Positions 7,374-15,404 of a stretch of 32,168 bases of DNA are shown here, piece by piece. A program made the position numbers and the translations under genes. The notes beneath the pieces were generated by a model. It searched no databases. It was not told where the DNA came from and worked only from the letters and a program-made list of their open reading frames with translations. This DNA comes from Anaerolineae bacterium. Its GTDB lineage: Bacteria > Chloroflexota > Anaerolineae > Anaerolineales > Anaerolineaceae. Location: NCBI GenBank assembly GCA_013178185.1, contig JABLXC010000051.1, forward strand, positions 1-32,168. The letters run 5' to 3'. Within the stretch, counting starts at the first letter, position 1; every line of letters begins with the position of its first letter.

Positions 7374-9047
7374 ATGAATCGAGATCAATTTATTAAGATG
7401 ATGGCCGAAGCCAAAATGTATGACCTCACCCAGGGATGCAGCATTTTCACTCCCCCCTGGCCGGGCGAAAAGGCTTTGGAAGTGCACTTCTTCAAACGAT
7501 TAACGGGCGCTTACGGTGGCGGTCAGGGCGCCAATGGACAAATCCTCAACTGGAGCAACACCGTCGGCACTCACCTGGTCGGCGAAAGAGCCTTTCATTC
7601 CGGTGGGCGCGCGATTGCCGATATTCCCCTCAAAGATCTCAGCGGCGCTGGCGTCATAGTTGATATTTCGGATGTCGTGTCGGATTACAGCCTGTACACT
7701 CCCGAAATGATTATGAAAAAAGCCACCGTGAAAAAAGGTGACATTCTCATTATCAATACCGGCTACCATCGCTATTCCTGGGACTTGCCCGATACCGTCA
7801 ATCCAGACGCTCAAGGCGGAGTAGAATCGAAGGAGTTTGGCTTCTATGTTCGGCATCCCGGCCCATCCCCTGAATTCTTCCAATGGGCACTCGATATGAA
7901 GTTAAAAGTCATCGGCGTTGACTGTGGATGCGCCGAACATCCCATGAATACCCCCATTCGCCGCATGCATGAGAACCACTTCGCTAAGGCAGAAGAAAAA
8001 CTAAAAGCGACTTACGGCAAAACATGGGACGAGATGTTCCCGCAGGACGAATATTATGAGATGACCCACATCACAATGCCCAAAGCTCACCTCGTTTTAG
8101 CCGAAGCGATCGTGGGGGATATTGACAAACTCAAGAACAAACGAGCCTGGATTACTATTCAGCCGATACCGTTTATGGAGGTCGAAGCAGCCTGGGCACG
8201 GGTAGTAGCCTGGACGGCTCCCGATTGGATGAGCGAGGACGAATTCTTCAAGGCGATGGACGACTGTGAGATGTACGATATGTCGGTGCCTTTTAGCGTC
8301 CAATCGCCGCAGTGGGCGAACTACATCCCGCTTACAGTAACCTACACCAAGCGCGTTGGCGGGCAGTACTTTGGAATGGGACGCAACGGCTCCATTTGCA
8401 ACGCCAGCATTCACCTTGCCACCCACATGGATGGCGAAAAACACTTTTGGCCAGCCGGCCGCACCATCGGAGAAACCCCGCTTGAAGAATGGGTCGGCCC
8501 CGGCGTCATTGCAGATATCTCCGATAAAGTCAGCAACTCCAGCGTATACACCCCGGAGATGATTACCTCAGCCGTCGATATTCGCGAAGGCGATATTCTG
8601 ATTATCAAGACCGGTTGGTGGCGCTACGGCTGGATCAGTGAAGATTCAGATGAGTTCCGCTATATGATCAAGCATCCCGGTCCATCGCCCGACTTTGCTG
8701 AATGGGCGCTGGATATGAAGATCAAATGGATCGGCGTAGACTGCGTTGCAGCAGATCACCCGATGAACACCATCCAGCGCATCTGGCACCCCAAGACCTT
8801 TGCCGAGGCCAATGCCAAGCTGAAGCGAGATTTTGGCAAAGACTGGGATGAGATGTTCCCCTTGGACCAGTATTACCAGGATATGCACCTCAACCTGTTT
8901 CCGCATCATATCGTTCATGCTGAAAACCTGGGCAATCAACTAGGGATTCTTCCAAGCGGGCGATACTATATCGGGTGCTTTGTCCAAAAAGCGATGGAAG
9001 CCGAATCGATGTGGGGACGCTTCGTCGCTTTCAAAGAAGGCAAATAG
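7374..9047 (+). CDS. Tandem-duplicated cyclase-family metallohydrolase with an apparently inactive first domain
   Basis: This 557-residue protein is two cyclase-family domains (Pfam Cyclase; relatives are kynurenine formamidase KynB and isatin hydrolase) fused head to tail, about residues 1-280 and 281-557. Both halves repeat YTPEM, GDILII, HPGPSPxF and HPMNT. The metal-binding H-x3-H-x-D signature is complete in the second half (H347, H351, D353 in HLATHMDGE). In the first half it reads T63, H67, V69 (TVGTHLVGE), so one His and the Asp are lost. Family members hydrolyse cyclic amides or formamides using a divalent metal. A ring-opening amidohydrolase role in this cluster is inferred. It is preceded by GGAGG and closes the fdrA operon before a strong hairpin. 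Confidence 0.85.
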   Translation: MNRDQFIKMMAEAKMYDLTQGCSIFTPPWPGEKALEVHFFKRLTGAYGGGQGANGQILNWSNTVGTHLVGERAFHSGGRAIADIPLKDLSGAGVIVDISDVVSDYSLYTPEMIMKKATVKKGDILIINTGYHRYSWDLPDTVNPDAQGGVESKEFGFYVRHPGPSPEFFQWALDMKLKVIGVDCGCAEHPMNTPIRRMHENHFAKAEEKLKATYGKTWDEMFPQDEYYEMTHITMPKAHLVLAEAIVGDIDKLKNKRAWITIQPIPFMEVEAAWARVVAWTAPDWMSEDEFFKAMDDCEMYDMSVPFSVQSPQWANYIPLTVTYTKRVGGQYFGMGRNGSICNASIHLATHMDGEKHFWPAGRTIGETPLEEWVGPGVIADISDKVSNSSVYTPEMITSAVDIREGDILIIKTGWWRYGWISEDSDEFRYMIKHPGPSPDFAEWALDMKIKWIGVDCVAADHPMNTIQRIWHPKTFAEANAKLKRDFGKDWDEMFPLDQYYQDMHLNLFPHHIVHAENLGNQLGILPSGRYYIGCFVQKAMEAESMWGRFVAFKEGK

Positions 9048-9058
9048 AACCACAATTT

Positions 9059-9096
9059 ACAGACCTCCAGGACGCGCTTTTCACCTGGAGGTCTGT
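9059..9096 (+). terminator. Strong hairpin between the cyclase fusion gene and the first molybdenum hydroxylase
   Basis: ACAGACCTCCAGG (9059-9071) pairs perfectly over 13 bp with CCTGGAGGTCTGT (9084-9096), with a 12-nt loop. No U-tract follows, so it may be a partial terminator, an attenuator or an mRNA-stability element rather than a full stop. No separate promoter for the next gene was clear. Confidence 0.6.
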
Positions 9097-9142
9097 AGTA
9101 TTCTATGGATGATCTGGTTTATTTATAGGAGGCGAGCGTTTC

Positions 9143-10024
9143 ATGAAGCCAGTACCATTTAACTATTTTGCACCAACCAGTGTGGAGGAAGCGCTAGATA
9201 AGCTGGCAGAACTCGGATACGACGGAAAAATATTGGCTGGCGGGCAGAGTCTCGTACCAGCGATGAATTTCCGGATGGCCCGTCCAGGCGCATTGGTAGA
9301 CTTGAACAACATCCCCGAACTGGCTTATATCAAACCGACCAGTGAAGGCGGTTTAGCCATCGGAACAATGACTCGCGATTCCAAAGTGGAACATGACCCC
9401 AAAGTTATCGAAATGTTTCCTCTACTGGGCGAAGTGATGCCAAACATTGCGCACGCGCAGATTCGAAATCGGGGTACGTTTGGAGGATCTATTGCTCACG
9501 CAGACCCTGCTGGGCAGCTTCCTGCCATTTCGATTGCGCTAGATGCCAACCTGTTTATTCAAAGCAAGAGTAAAGAACGGTGGGTAAAAGCAACTGATTT
9601 CTTCACCGGTCCATTTATGACCGTTCTAGACCCTGATGACATGCTGGTAGAGATCGTTTTGCCCCCCCACTTACCGCATACCGGTTCGAGCTATCAGCAA
9701 GTTTCCCGCCAGCGAGGTGGTTATGCGCAGGCAGCGGTGGCTTCTGTAGTGACTTTGGATGATCAAAACCGCTGTAAAGAGGCGCGAGTCGTGCTGATCA
9801 GCGTTGGCGATACCCCGATTCTATCCGCAAGAGCGAAAGAAATCCTGGTGGGGCAGAAACCCACAGCAGAAGCATTCAAAGAAGTGGCTCAGGCAATTGC
9901 TGCAAATGAGATTGATCCTGCAACGGACATTCATGCTACGGCCGATTACCGCCGTCATCTGGTAGAAGTGCTGGTAGAACGCTCATTGACAATTGCTTTC
10001 GACCGGGCCAAGAAAGGAGTCTAA
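9143..10024 (+). CDS. Molybdenum hydroxylase 1, FAD-binding subunit (CoxM/XdhB-like)
   Basis: This 293-residue medium subunit belongs to the xanthine oxidase / CO dehydrogenase family. It has an N-terminal AGGQSLVPAMNFR FAD-binding loop (about residues 32-44) and the second FAD motif IRNRGTFGGSIAHADPAGQLP (starting near residue 110), followed by the C-terminal CO-dehydrogenase flavoprotein domain. It passes electrons from the 2Fe-2S subunit to an acceptor. It starts with ATG after AGGAGG and is followed after 1 nt by the Fe-S subunit gene, giving the order FAD, Fe-S, Mo. The substrate cannot be told from this subunit. Confidence 0.93.
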   Translation: MKPVPFNYFAPTSVEEALDKLAELGYDGKILAGGQSLVPAMNFRMARPGALVDLNNIPELAYIKPTSEGGLAIGTMTRDSKVEHDPKVIEMFPLLGEVMPNIAHAQIRNRGTFGGSIAHADPAGQLPAISIALDANLFIQSKSKERWVKATDFFTGPFMTVLDPDDMLVEIVLPPHLPHTGSSYQQVSRQRGGYAQAAVASVVTLDDQNRCKEARVVLISVGDTPILSARAKEILVGQKPTAEAFKEVAQAIAANEIDPATDIHATADYRRHLVEVLVERSLTIAFDRAKKGV

Positions 10025-10025
10025 C

Positions 10026-10499
10026 GTGGATAAATTCCCTATTACTGTTAACGTAAACGGCGTTCGTTACGACCGCGCTGTTGAGCCGCGATTGTTGTTG
10101 AGCGATTTCTTACGGCATGACCTGTGCCTCACAGGAACACATGTGGGCTGTGAGCATGGTATCTGCGGCGCTTGTACCATTCTATTTGATGGCGAACCAG
10201 TGAGATCTTGCTTGATCTTTGCTGTTCAAGCAAACGGCCATGATATCCGCACTGTCGAGTCGCTCGGCTCCACAGAGAACCTTCACCCCTTGCAAGAAGC
10301 TTTCCATGAAAAACATGCTCTCCAATGCGGGTTTTGCACCCCCGGTTTCTTGATGACCCTGATCCCCTTCCTTGAAAAACACCCTAAACCTACCGAGGAA
10401 GAAATCCGCGAAGCCATTGATGGGAATATCTGCCGCTGCACCGGTTATGAGAATATCATCCAGGCCGTCAAGCTGGCGTCTGAAAAAATGCCCCGTTAG
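10026..10499 (+). CDS. Molybdenum hydroxylase 1, 2Fe-2S subunit (CoxS/XdhC-type small subunit)
   Basis: This 157-residue protein carries two [2Fe-2S] clusters. The plant-ferredoxin-like N-terminal cluster is in GCEHGICGACTILFDG with a further Cys in VRSC. The C-terminal helical cluster is in QCGFCTPGF and ICRCTGYENI. The GTG at 10026 is chosen because AAAGGAG lies 6 nt upstream and it follows the FAD gene by 1 nt; an upstream in-frame start at 9993 would overlap that gene. It links the Mo site with the FAD subunit. Confidence 0.93.
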   Translation: MDKFPITVNVNGVRYDRAVEPRLLLSDFLRHDLCLTGTHVGCEHGICGACTILFDGEPVRSCLIFAVQANGHDIRTVESLGSTENLHPLQEAFHEKHALQCGFCTPGFLMTLIPFLEKHPKPTEEEIREAIDGNICRCTGYENIIQAVKLASEKMPR

Positions 10500-10522
10500 A
10501 TTAAAAGTGAAGAGGTGATACT

Positions 10523-12862
10523 GTGGCAGGAAAATATTTTGGCCAACCCATATTACGGAATGAGGACGCCCAACTGCTCTCCGGCAAAGCCCGGTTTATT
10601 GACGATATTGATTTGCCGGGTATGCTGCATGCTGCGTTTTTAAGAAGCGATTTTGCCCACGCAAGAATTAAAAAGATCGATTACTCTGCCGCGCTGAAGC
10701 GCTCCGGAGTGGTCGCGGTGTACACTGCCGAAGACTTTGGCGACTTCTGGCGGCCTGGTCCCCTCCAGGTTCCCCCGCCAACGGCCATCAAGGGCTCTGT
10801 CTTTAATGCCCGGACGTTGGTCCCGATTGCAAAGGACAAGGTTCGCTTCTCGGGCGAACCCCTGGCTGTCATCATTGCAGAGAGCCGCTACATTGCTGAA
10901 GATGCTTTCGACGATATTATCGTTGAAATCGAGCCGCTTGACGCGGTCAACGATCTCGAAAAAGCGCTTGAGCCGGGAGCGCCCCTGGTGCATGAAGATC
11001 TCGATTCCAACCTGGCCGCTGATGTTGTCCAGGAAAGAGGGAACTATGAAGAGGCGCGAGCTAAAGCCGATGTTGTCATCAGCCGCAAAATTCTTGTCAA
11101 CCGGAACGCCGGCGCCGCGCTGGAGAACCGTGGTTTCGTCGTGGAATGGGAAGAGCGCAGTCGCCAAATGACTGTCTGGGCGACTACGCAAGCGCCTATT
11201 CCACTTCGCAATACGATCGCAGCCCGTATGGGACTGTTTGAAAATCAGGTCAGGGTCATCACCCCCTTCATCGGCGGAGGATTTGGCCCCAAAATTATGA
11301 CTTCACAAGCAGATGATGTTTTGCTGCCCTGGATTGCCATGAAATTGAAACGGCCAATCAAGTGGATCGAGGACCGCAGGGAAAATTTCCTGGCAACTAC
11401 TTCAGAGCGCGACCAGGTTCATTATGCTGAAATCGCGCTTACCAAAGAGGGAACAATCCTGGGCGTAAAAGATGTCTTTTATCACAACACCGGCGCTTAC
11501 GATCCCTATGGGATGACAGTGCCCCTCAACACGCAGACACACACGGTCAGCAATTACCGCGTGCCCAATTTTTACACCCAGATCAAAATGGTGTTCACGA
11601 ACCAGATGGTTGTCACGCCTGTTCGGGGCGCAGGTCGGCCGCAGGGCGTGTTTGTCATGGAACGCCTGATGGATGCAGCCGCGCGGGAACTGAACATGGA
11701 TCCAGCAGAAATTCGAATGAAGAACTTACTGATTCCCGATGAGTTTCCACTGCGAACTGGGATCATCGGGCAAGACTTCGTGGAAGGCGTCCTGGATAGC
11801 GGCAACTACAAGAAAAACCTGGAAAAGACGATGGAAATCGTCGGGTATGAAAAATTCAGGAAGGAAATCCAGCCGAAATTACGCGCCGAAGGGAAACACG
11901 TTGGAATAGGAATCGTTACCTTCACTGAAGGAACCGCCGTCGGGCCCTATGAGGGCGCCAGAGTCACCATCGGGGCAAATGGAAAAGTAAACGTCGCTAC
12001 CGGTATCAGTACCCAAGGCCAGGGACATTTCACATCTTTTGCACAGATTGTCGCAGAACAGGTCGGTATTGATGTAAAAGACATCAATGTTGTCACGGGA
12101 GATACCGCTCACTTCCACTGGGGCGCCGGCACCTTTGCCTCTCGCGGCGCCGCCGTAGCCGGCTCTGCCATCCACAACGCAGCGGTCAAAGTACGCGAGA
12201 AGATCTTTTCGCTCGCCAGCAAAATCTTTGAAGAGCCAGAAGAAAATCTTGAAGTAGGGGATGGCAAAGTATGGGTAAAAAGCAACCCCAGCCAGTCCAT
12301 GCTGCTGGGCGACCTGGCATTACGAGCCAATCCTACCCGAGGCACGATTGAACCTGGGGTCGAACCCGGATTGGAAGCAACCGCCTATTATGGGCCACCT
12401 TATGGCGCCACAGGCGCCGGCGCGGTGGCAATGATTGTGAACCTGGATCCAGAGACCATGCAGGTAAAAGTCGAGCATTTCGTGATCGTGCATGACTGCG
12501 GCACGGCAATCAATCCTATGATCCTGGAAGGGCAGGTATATGGCGGGATTTCGATGGGAATCGGGAATGCCTTCTATGAAAAGATGGTTTACGATGATAA
12601 CGGTCAGTTGCTCAGCGCGTCCTTTATGGATTACCTGATGCCCCAGGCGACCGATATGCCTGCAAAAATGGAACTGGGCCACCTGGTAACTACAACGCCG
12701 CTCAATACCTTAGGGATCAAAGGAGTCGGCGAGGCCGGCGCAATACCAACCCCGGCTGCCTTCGTACAGGCAGTAGAAGATGCTCTGCACGGTCAGGTCG
12801 AAATCATGGAATCGAACCTGAACCCCAGCAGGATTTTTGAATATCTTCAGAAAAAGCAGTGA
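10523..12862 (+). CDS. Molybdenum hydroxylase 1, molybdopterin-binding large subunit
   Basis: This 779-residue catalytic subunit belongs to the xanthine oxidase family. It has FIGGGFGPK (G251-G255 region), the active-site loop PVRGAGRPQG (residues 366 on) and the catalytic glutamate in KGVGEAGAIPTPAA (about E737). The loop lacks the Cys of CO dehydrogenase (AYRCSFR), so this is not a form I CoxL. The RGAGRP type occurs in form II enzymes that hydroxylate aldehydes or N-heterocycles. Water supplies the oxygen, so it can work without O2. GTG start at 10523 with AGAGGTGA upstream. The substrate is unknown; neighbours suggest an N-heterocycle. Confidence 0.92.
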   Translation: MAGKYFGQPILRNEDAQLLSGKARFIDDIDLPGMLHAAFLRSDFAHARIKKIDYSAALKRSGVVAVYTAEDFGDFWRPGPLQVPPPTAIKGSVFNARTLVPIAKDKVRFSGEPLAVIIAESRYIAEDAFDDIIVEIEPLDAVNDLEKALEPGAPLVHEDLDSNLAADVVQERGNYEEARAKADVVISRKILVNRNAGAALENRGFVVEWEERSRQMTVWATTQAPIPLRNTIAARMGLFENQVRVITPFIGGGFGPKIMTSQADDVLLPWIAMKLKRPIKWIEDRRENFLATTSERDQVHYAEIALTKEGTILGVKDVFYHNTGAYDPYGMTVPLNTQTHTVSNYRVPNFYTQIKMVFTNQMVVTPVRGAGRPQGVFVMERLMDAAARELNMDPAEIRMKNLLIPDEFPLRTGIIGQDFVEGVLDSGNYKKNLEKTMEIVGYEKFRKEIQPKLRAEGKHVGIGIVTFTEGTAVGPYEGARVTIGANGKVNVATGISTQGQGHFTSFAQIVAEQVGIDVKDINVVTGDTAHFHWGAGTFASRGAAVAGSAIHNAAVKVREKIFSLASKIFEEPEENLEVGDGKVWVKSNPSQSMLLGDLALRANPTRGTIEPGVEPGLEATAYYGPPYGATGAGAVAMIVNLDPETMQVKVEHFVIVHDCGTAINPMILEGQVYGGISMGIGNAFYEKMVYDDNGQLLSASFMDYLMPQATDMPAKMELGHLVTTTPLNTLGIKGVGEAGAIPTPAAFVQAVEDALHGQVEIMESNLNPSRIFEYLQKKQ

Positions 12863-12929
12863 ATTTTCCTGGTAGAAACATTGCCTGGATTAAAAATAAA
12901 TGAGTAAAATTATAGGAGGATAAGATACA

Positions 12930-13562
12930 ATGAAGATCGAAGGCGAGCACGTTTTCAAAGGCCCGCGACAAGCTGTATGGGAAATGTTCCGAGATCCCGA
13001 AGTACTCGCCAGCGCAATGCCGGGTACACAATCATTAAAAAAAATTGATGATCAACACTATGAAGGTATGATGAATGTCCGTATTGGACCGGTTTCTGGC
13101 TCGTTCGCCGGACAACTGACCGTTTCCAATGAAAATCTTCCTGAAAGCTGTACCCTCACGGTGGATGGGCGCGGCGCAGCTGGTTTTGCCAAAGGTGTAG
13201 GCAACGTCCACTTTTTTGAAAACGGAGAATCCACCACCCTGATGAAGTATGATGGAGAAGTCACCATTGGAGGGACTCTGGCCAGCGTTGGTCAACGCAT
13301 GATCGACAGCGTCAGCAAAAGTATGATTAAGTCAGCCTTTGAGACGTTGGACAAGGCATTAGAGGCCCGTCTGGCTGCAAAATCTGGCAATACCCCTATT
13401 GAGTTTAAACCCCCAACCGAAGCGGAATTCGCGAAGAACGTAGCGAAAGACATGGCTGGGGGTTTAACTAACGTAGCAGAAGTAAGAATGCTGCTATACA
13501 TTGTGCCGGTTGCCCTTTTATTCCTGATCGTCGCCCTAATTGCTCGTGGTTGTGGAGGGTAG
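12930..13562 (+). CDS. CoxG-like SRPBCC protein with a C-terminal membrane anchor
   Basis: This 210-residue protein starts with MKIEGEHVFKGPRQAVW and has the DPEVLASAMPG segment typical of CoxG/SRPBCC carbon monoxide dehydrogenase subunit G proteins (about residues 1-145). A linker with EFKPPTEAEF follows, then a hydrophobic tail (roughly residues 187-205) that probably anchors it in the membrane. CoxG proteins associated with CO dehydrogenase have been shown to bind quinone. By analogy this one could link molybdenum hydroxylase 1 to the quinone pool. It follows the Mo subunit by 67 nt with a good AGGAGG site, so it is probably co-transcribed. Confidence 0.85.
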   Translation: MKIEGEHVFKGPRQAVWEMFRDPEVLASAMPGTQSLKKIDDQHYEGMMNVRIGPVSGSFAGQLTVSNENLPESCTLTVDGRGAAGFAKGVGNVHFFENGESTTLMKYDGEVTIGGTLASVGQRMIDSVSKSMIKSAFETLDKALEARLAAKSGNTPIEFKPPTEAEFAKNVAKDMAGGLTNVAEVRMLLYIVPVALLFLIVALIARGCGG

Positions 13563-13820
13563 CAATACCCTCATCCTATCTAGGGGCTAGAAATATTAGG
13601 TATATTTAATAAAGGGCAACAGAGCTTTATGAAAGGAGGTGCTTATAGAACGATCCGCTAAAGCCTCTTTTATGACGGGGAGAGTTGACACCAGGGTGGG
13701 GCCGATATTTTCTTCATTCTGATCCTTTTCACCCACAAATGGTCAAAACTCAAACCAATCCAGTAGTTTCAGCACTTCAACAAAACCATATCATTCTAAA
13801 ATGATGGAAGGAAGAAACTT
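13563..13820 (+). other. Leader region of the permease gene with an orphan Shine-Dalgarno
   Basis: These 258 nt contain a near-perfect Shine-Dalgarno, GAAAGGAGGT (13631-13640), that is not followed by ATG, GTG or TTG at a usable distance. A 25-codon frame with an ATA codon at 13645 runs to TGA. The actual permease start has its own GGAAGGAAG site. I recognise no riboswitch consensus here. Confidence 0.4.
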
Positions 13821-15245
13821 ATGGCAACTACCACTCCTAAAGTGATGGGATATCTTCCGCAAGATACCCCACCCTTCGGAAAAATGCTTCTGCTCGGTTT
13901 CCAGCACGTTTTGACCATGTTCCCGGCCACTGTGCTGTGCGCCCTGCTGATGCACTTTGATGTATCCACAGTTCTTACCATTACAGGCCTGGGCACGGTT
14001 GTAGCTCTGCTTGGCGCGAAGTTTTCAATGGGAAACTATATCCCTCTATATTATGGCTCAAGCTTCAGCTACATTGCTGCCGTCACTGCCGTTGTCGCCG
14101 TCTTGCAACCTGAACTCACATTTGGTCAGGCCGCCACGCGCGAAACCATCTCGGTTGTGCAGGCCGGTTTCATCGCCACGGGCTTGATCAACGTGATTGT
14201 AGGCTTGATCATCCGCGCCACAGGCGGTAAAGCAGGCATCGACAAGGTCCTGCCTCCGGTTGTAACGGGCTCGGTCGCTTGTGTCATTGGTATCGGTCTC
14301 GGCTACTCGGCCTTGAGCATGGCTGCCGGTACTTGCTGCGGTGTAGATGCTGCTGCCACGCCAGATCTGACCCTCAAGTGGTGGCTGGCTGCCGTCATTA
14401 CTCTGTTGGCCGCATTCATCTTCTCGGTCTATCTGCAGGGTAAGGGCTTTATCGGCATGTTACCTATCCTGCTGGCGGGGATTGTTGGCTACATCGTTGC
14501 CATCCCCTTGGGACTGGTGAATCCTCAGTTTGTCACTCCTTTTCTCACCGTTCCGCAACTGACCTTCCCAGTTTTCAATCACCCGCTTACGGTTACGGTG
14601 TTGGTGGGCGTCGGCGTCATGGCTATCGCAACAATCCCAGAATCCACTGCCCACCTGTACCAGATTAGCCTGTATGTTGATCACCTTGCCGAAGAACAAG
14701 GCCGCGAAAAGCTCGGGCTCAACCGCTTCATCGGTTTGAACCTGATGCTGGATGGTCTGAACGACCTCGTAAATGGCATCTTTGGCTCCACCGCTGGCAC
14801 CAACTACGGTGAAAACAACTCCCTGATGGTGATCACCCGCAACTACTCTGGAACGGTCTTGATCTCGGCCGGCCTCATCTCAGTTCTGCTGGGCTTTATC
14901 GGCCCATTGAAGGATGCCGTCAACAGCATCCCAACCGCGGTTTCTGGCGGCCTCTCGATCTATCTATTCGGCGTCATCGGCATGCAGGGTATTGCGCTCA
15001 TGATGGCTGAAAAAGTTAATCTCTATGATCCCGCAAACCTGGCCATCGGCGCCACGATCTTGATCGTGGGCATTGGCGGTAACATCGGTTTTCCGGGCGG
15101 CTTTCTGCCCATCCCGCTGCTTCAGGGCATCTTCCCCTACGGTTGGCCGGCGATTGCCACCGGCGCGGTTGTGGGCATCGTGATGAACCTGATCTTGAGG
15201 GTCTGGAAACCGCCTGTCGTGCGCGGTGAGGTTCAGTTCCAGTAA
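13821..15245 (+). CDS. NCS2-family permease of the UraA (uracil) type
   Basis: This 474-residue integral membrane protein matches the nucleobase:cation symporter 2 family, with about 14 predicted transmembrane segments. The segment GTNYGENNSLMVITRNYS corresponds to the TTYGENIGVMAITRVYS signature of E. coli UraA. The upstream PESTAH places Glu (E274) and His (H278) where UraA has its uracil-binding Glu241 and His245, and E331 corresponds to UraA Glu290. These features favour a pyrimidine-dione-like substrate over the xanthine/urate branch. It would import the cluster's substrate with protons. Start ATG 13821 follows GGAAGGAAG. It probably forms its own unit, closed by the hairpin at 15314. 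Confidence 0.9.
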   Translation: MATTTPKVMGYLPQDTPPFGKMLLLGFQHVLTMFPATVLCALLMHFDVSTVLTITGLGTVVALLGAKFSMGNYIPLYYGSSFSYIAAVTAVVAVLQPELTFGQAATRETISVVQAGFIATGLINVIVGLIIRATGGKAGIDKVLPPVVTGSVACVIGIGLGYSALSMAAGTCCGVDAAATPDLTLKWWLAAVITLLAAFIFSVYLQGKGFIGMLPILLAGIVGYIVAIPLGLVNPQFVTPFLTVPQLTFPVFNHPLTVTVLVGVGVMAIATIPESTAHLYQISLYVDHLAEEQGREKLGLNRFIGLNLMLDGLNDLVNGIFGSTAGTNYGENNSLMVITRNYSGTVLISAGLISVLLGFIGPLKDAVNSIPTAVSGGLSIYLFGVIGMQGIALMMAEKVNLYDPANLAIGATILIVGIGGNIGFPGGFLPIPLLQGIFPYGWPAIATGAVVGIVMNLILRVWKPPVVRGEVQFQ

Positions 15246-15313
15246 TCCTGGACCGTCTAAACCAGCGTTGACCAGTGTTTTTCACCTGGAGACTCCTGGT
15301 TGCCACAAAAAGC

Positions 15314-15344
15314 GCTCCCCGGTGGTCCTCATTCACCGGGGAGC
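15314..15344 (+). terminator. Hairpin terminator after the permease gene
   Basis: GCTCCCCGGTG (15314-15324) pairs perfectly with CACCGGGGAGC (15334-15344), with a 9-nt loop. TTGTTA follows on the + strand and an A-run precedes it, so it could act in both directions. Confidence 0.7.
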
Positions 15345-15404
15345 TTGTTACCAAAATGCATTTGGCATAAGGTAGAGGTTATAATTTTTAGAAAGGAAAC
15401 CACA

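Noticed and set aside
10640-11191. Long minus-strand frame inside the hydroxylase 1 large-subunit gene
   Set aside because: It is a shadow of a gene with clear family motifs on the + strand and has no recognisable protein features. The same applies to other long antisense frames, for example 5378-6016 and 26249-26782.
10523-12862. Molybdenum hydroxylase 1 as an aerobic CO dehydrogenase (CoxL), given the CoxG neighbour
   Set aside because: The active-site loop reads PVRGAGRP and lacks the Cys-containing AYRCSFR loop of form I CO dehydrogenase.
13563-13820. Purine, guanidine or TPP riboswitch ahead of the permease
   Set aside because: None of the conserved core sequences of these classes could be matched by eye; a covariance-model search would be decisive.
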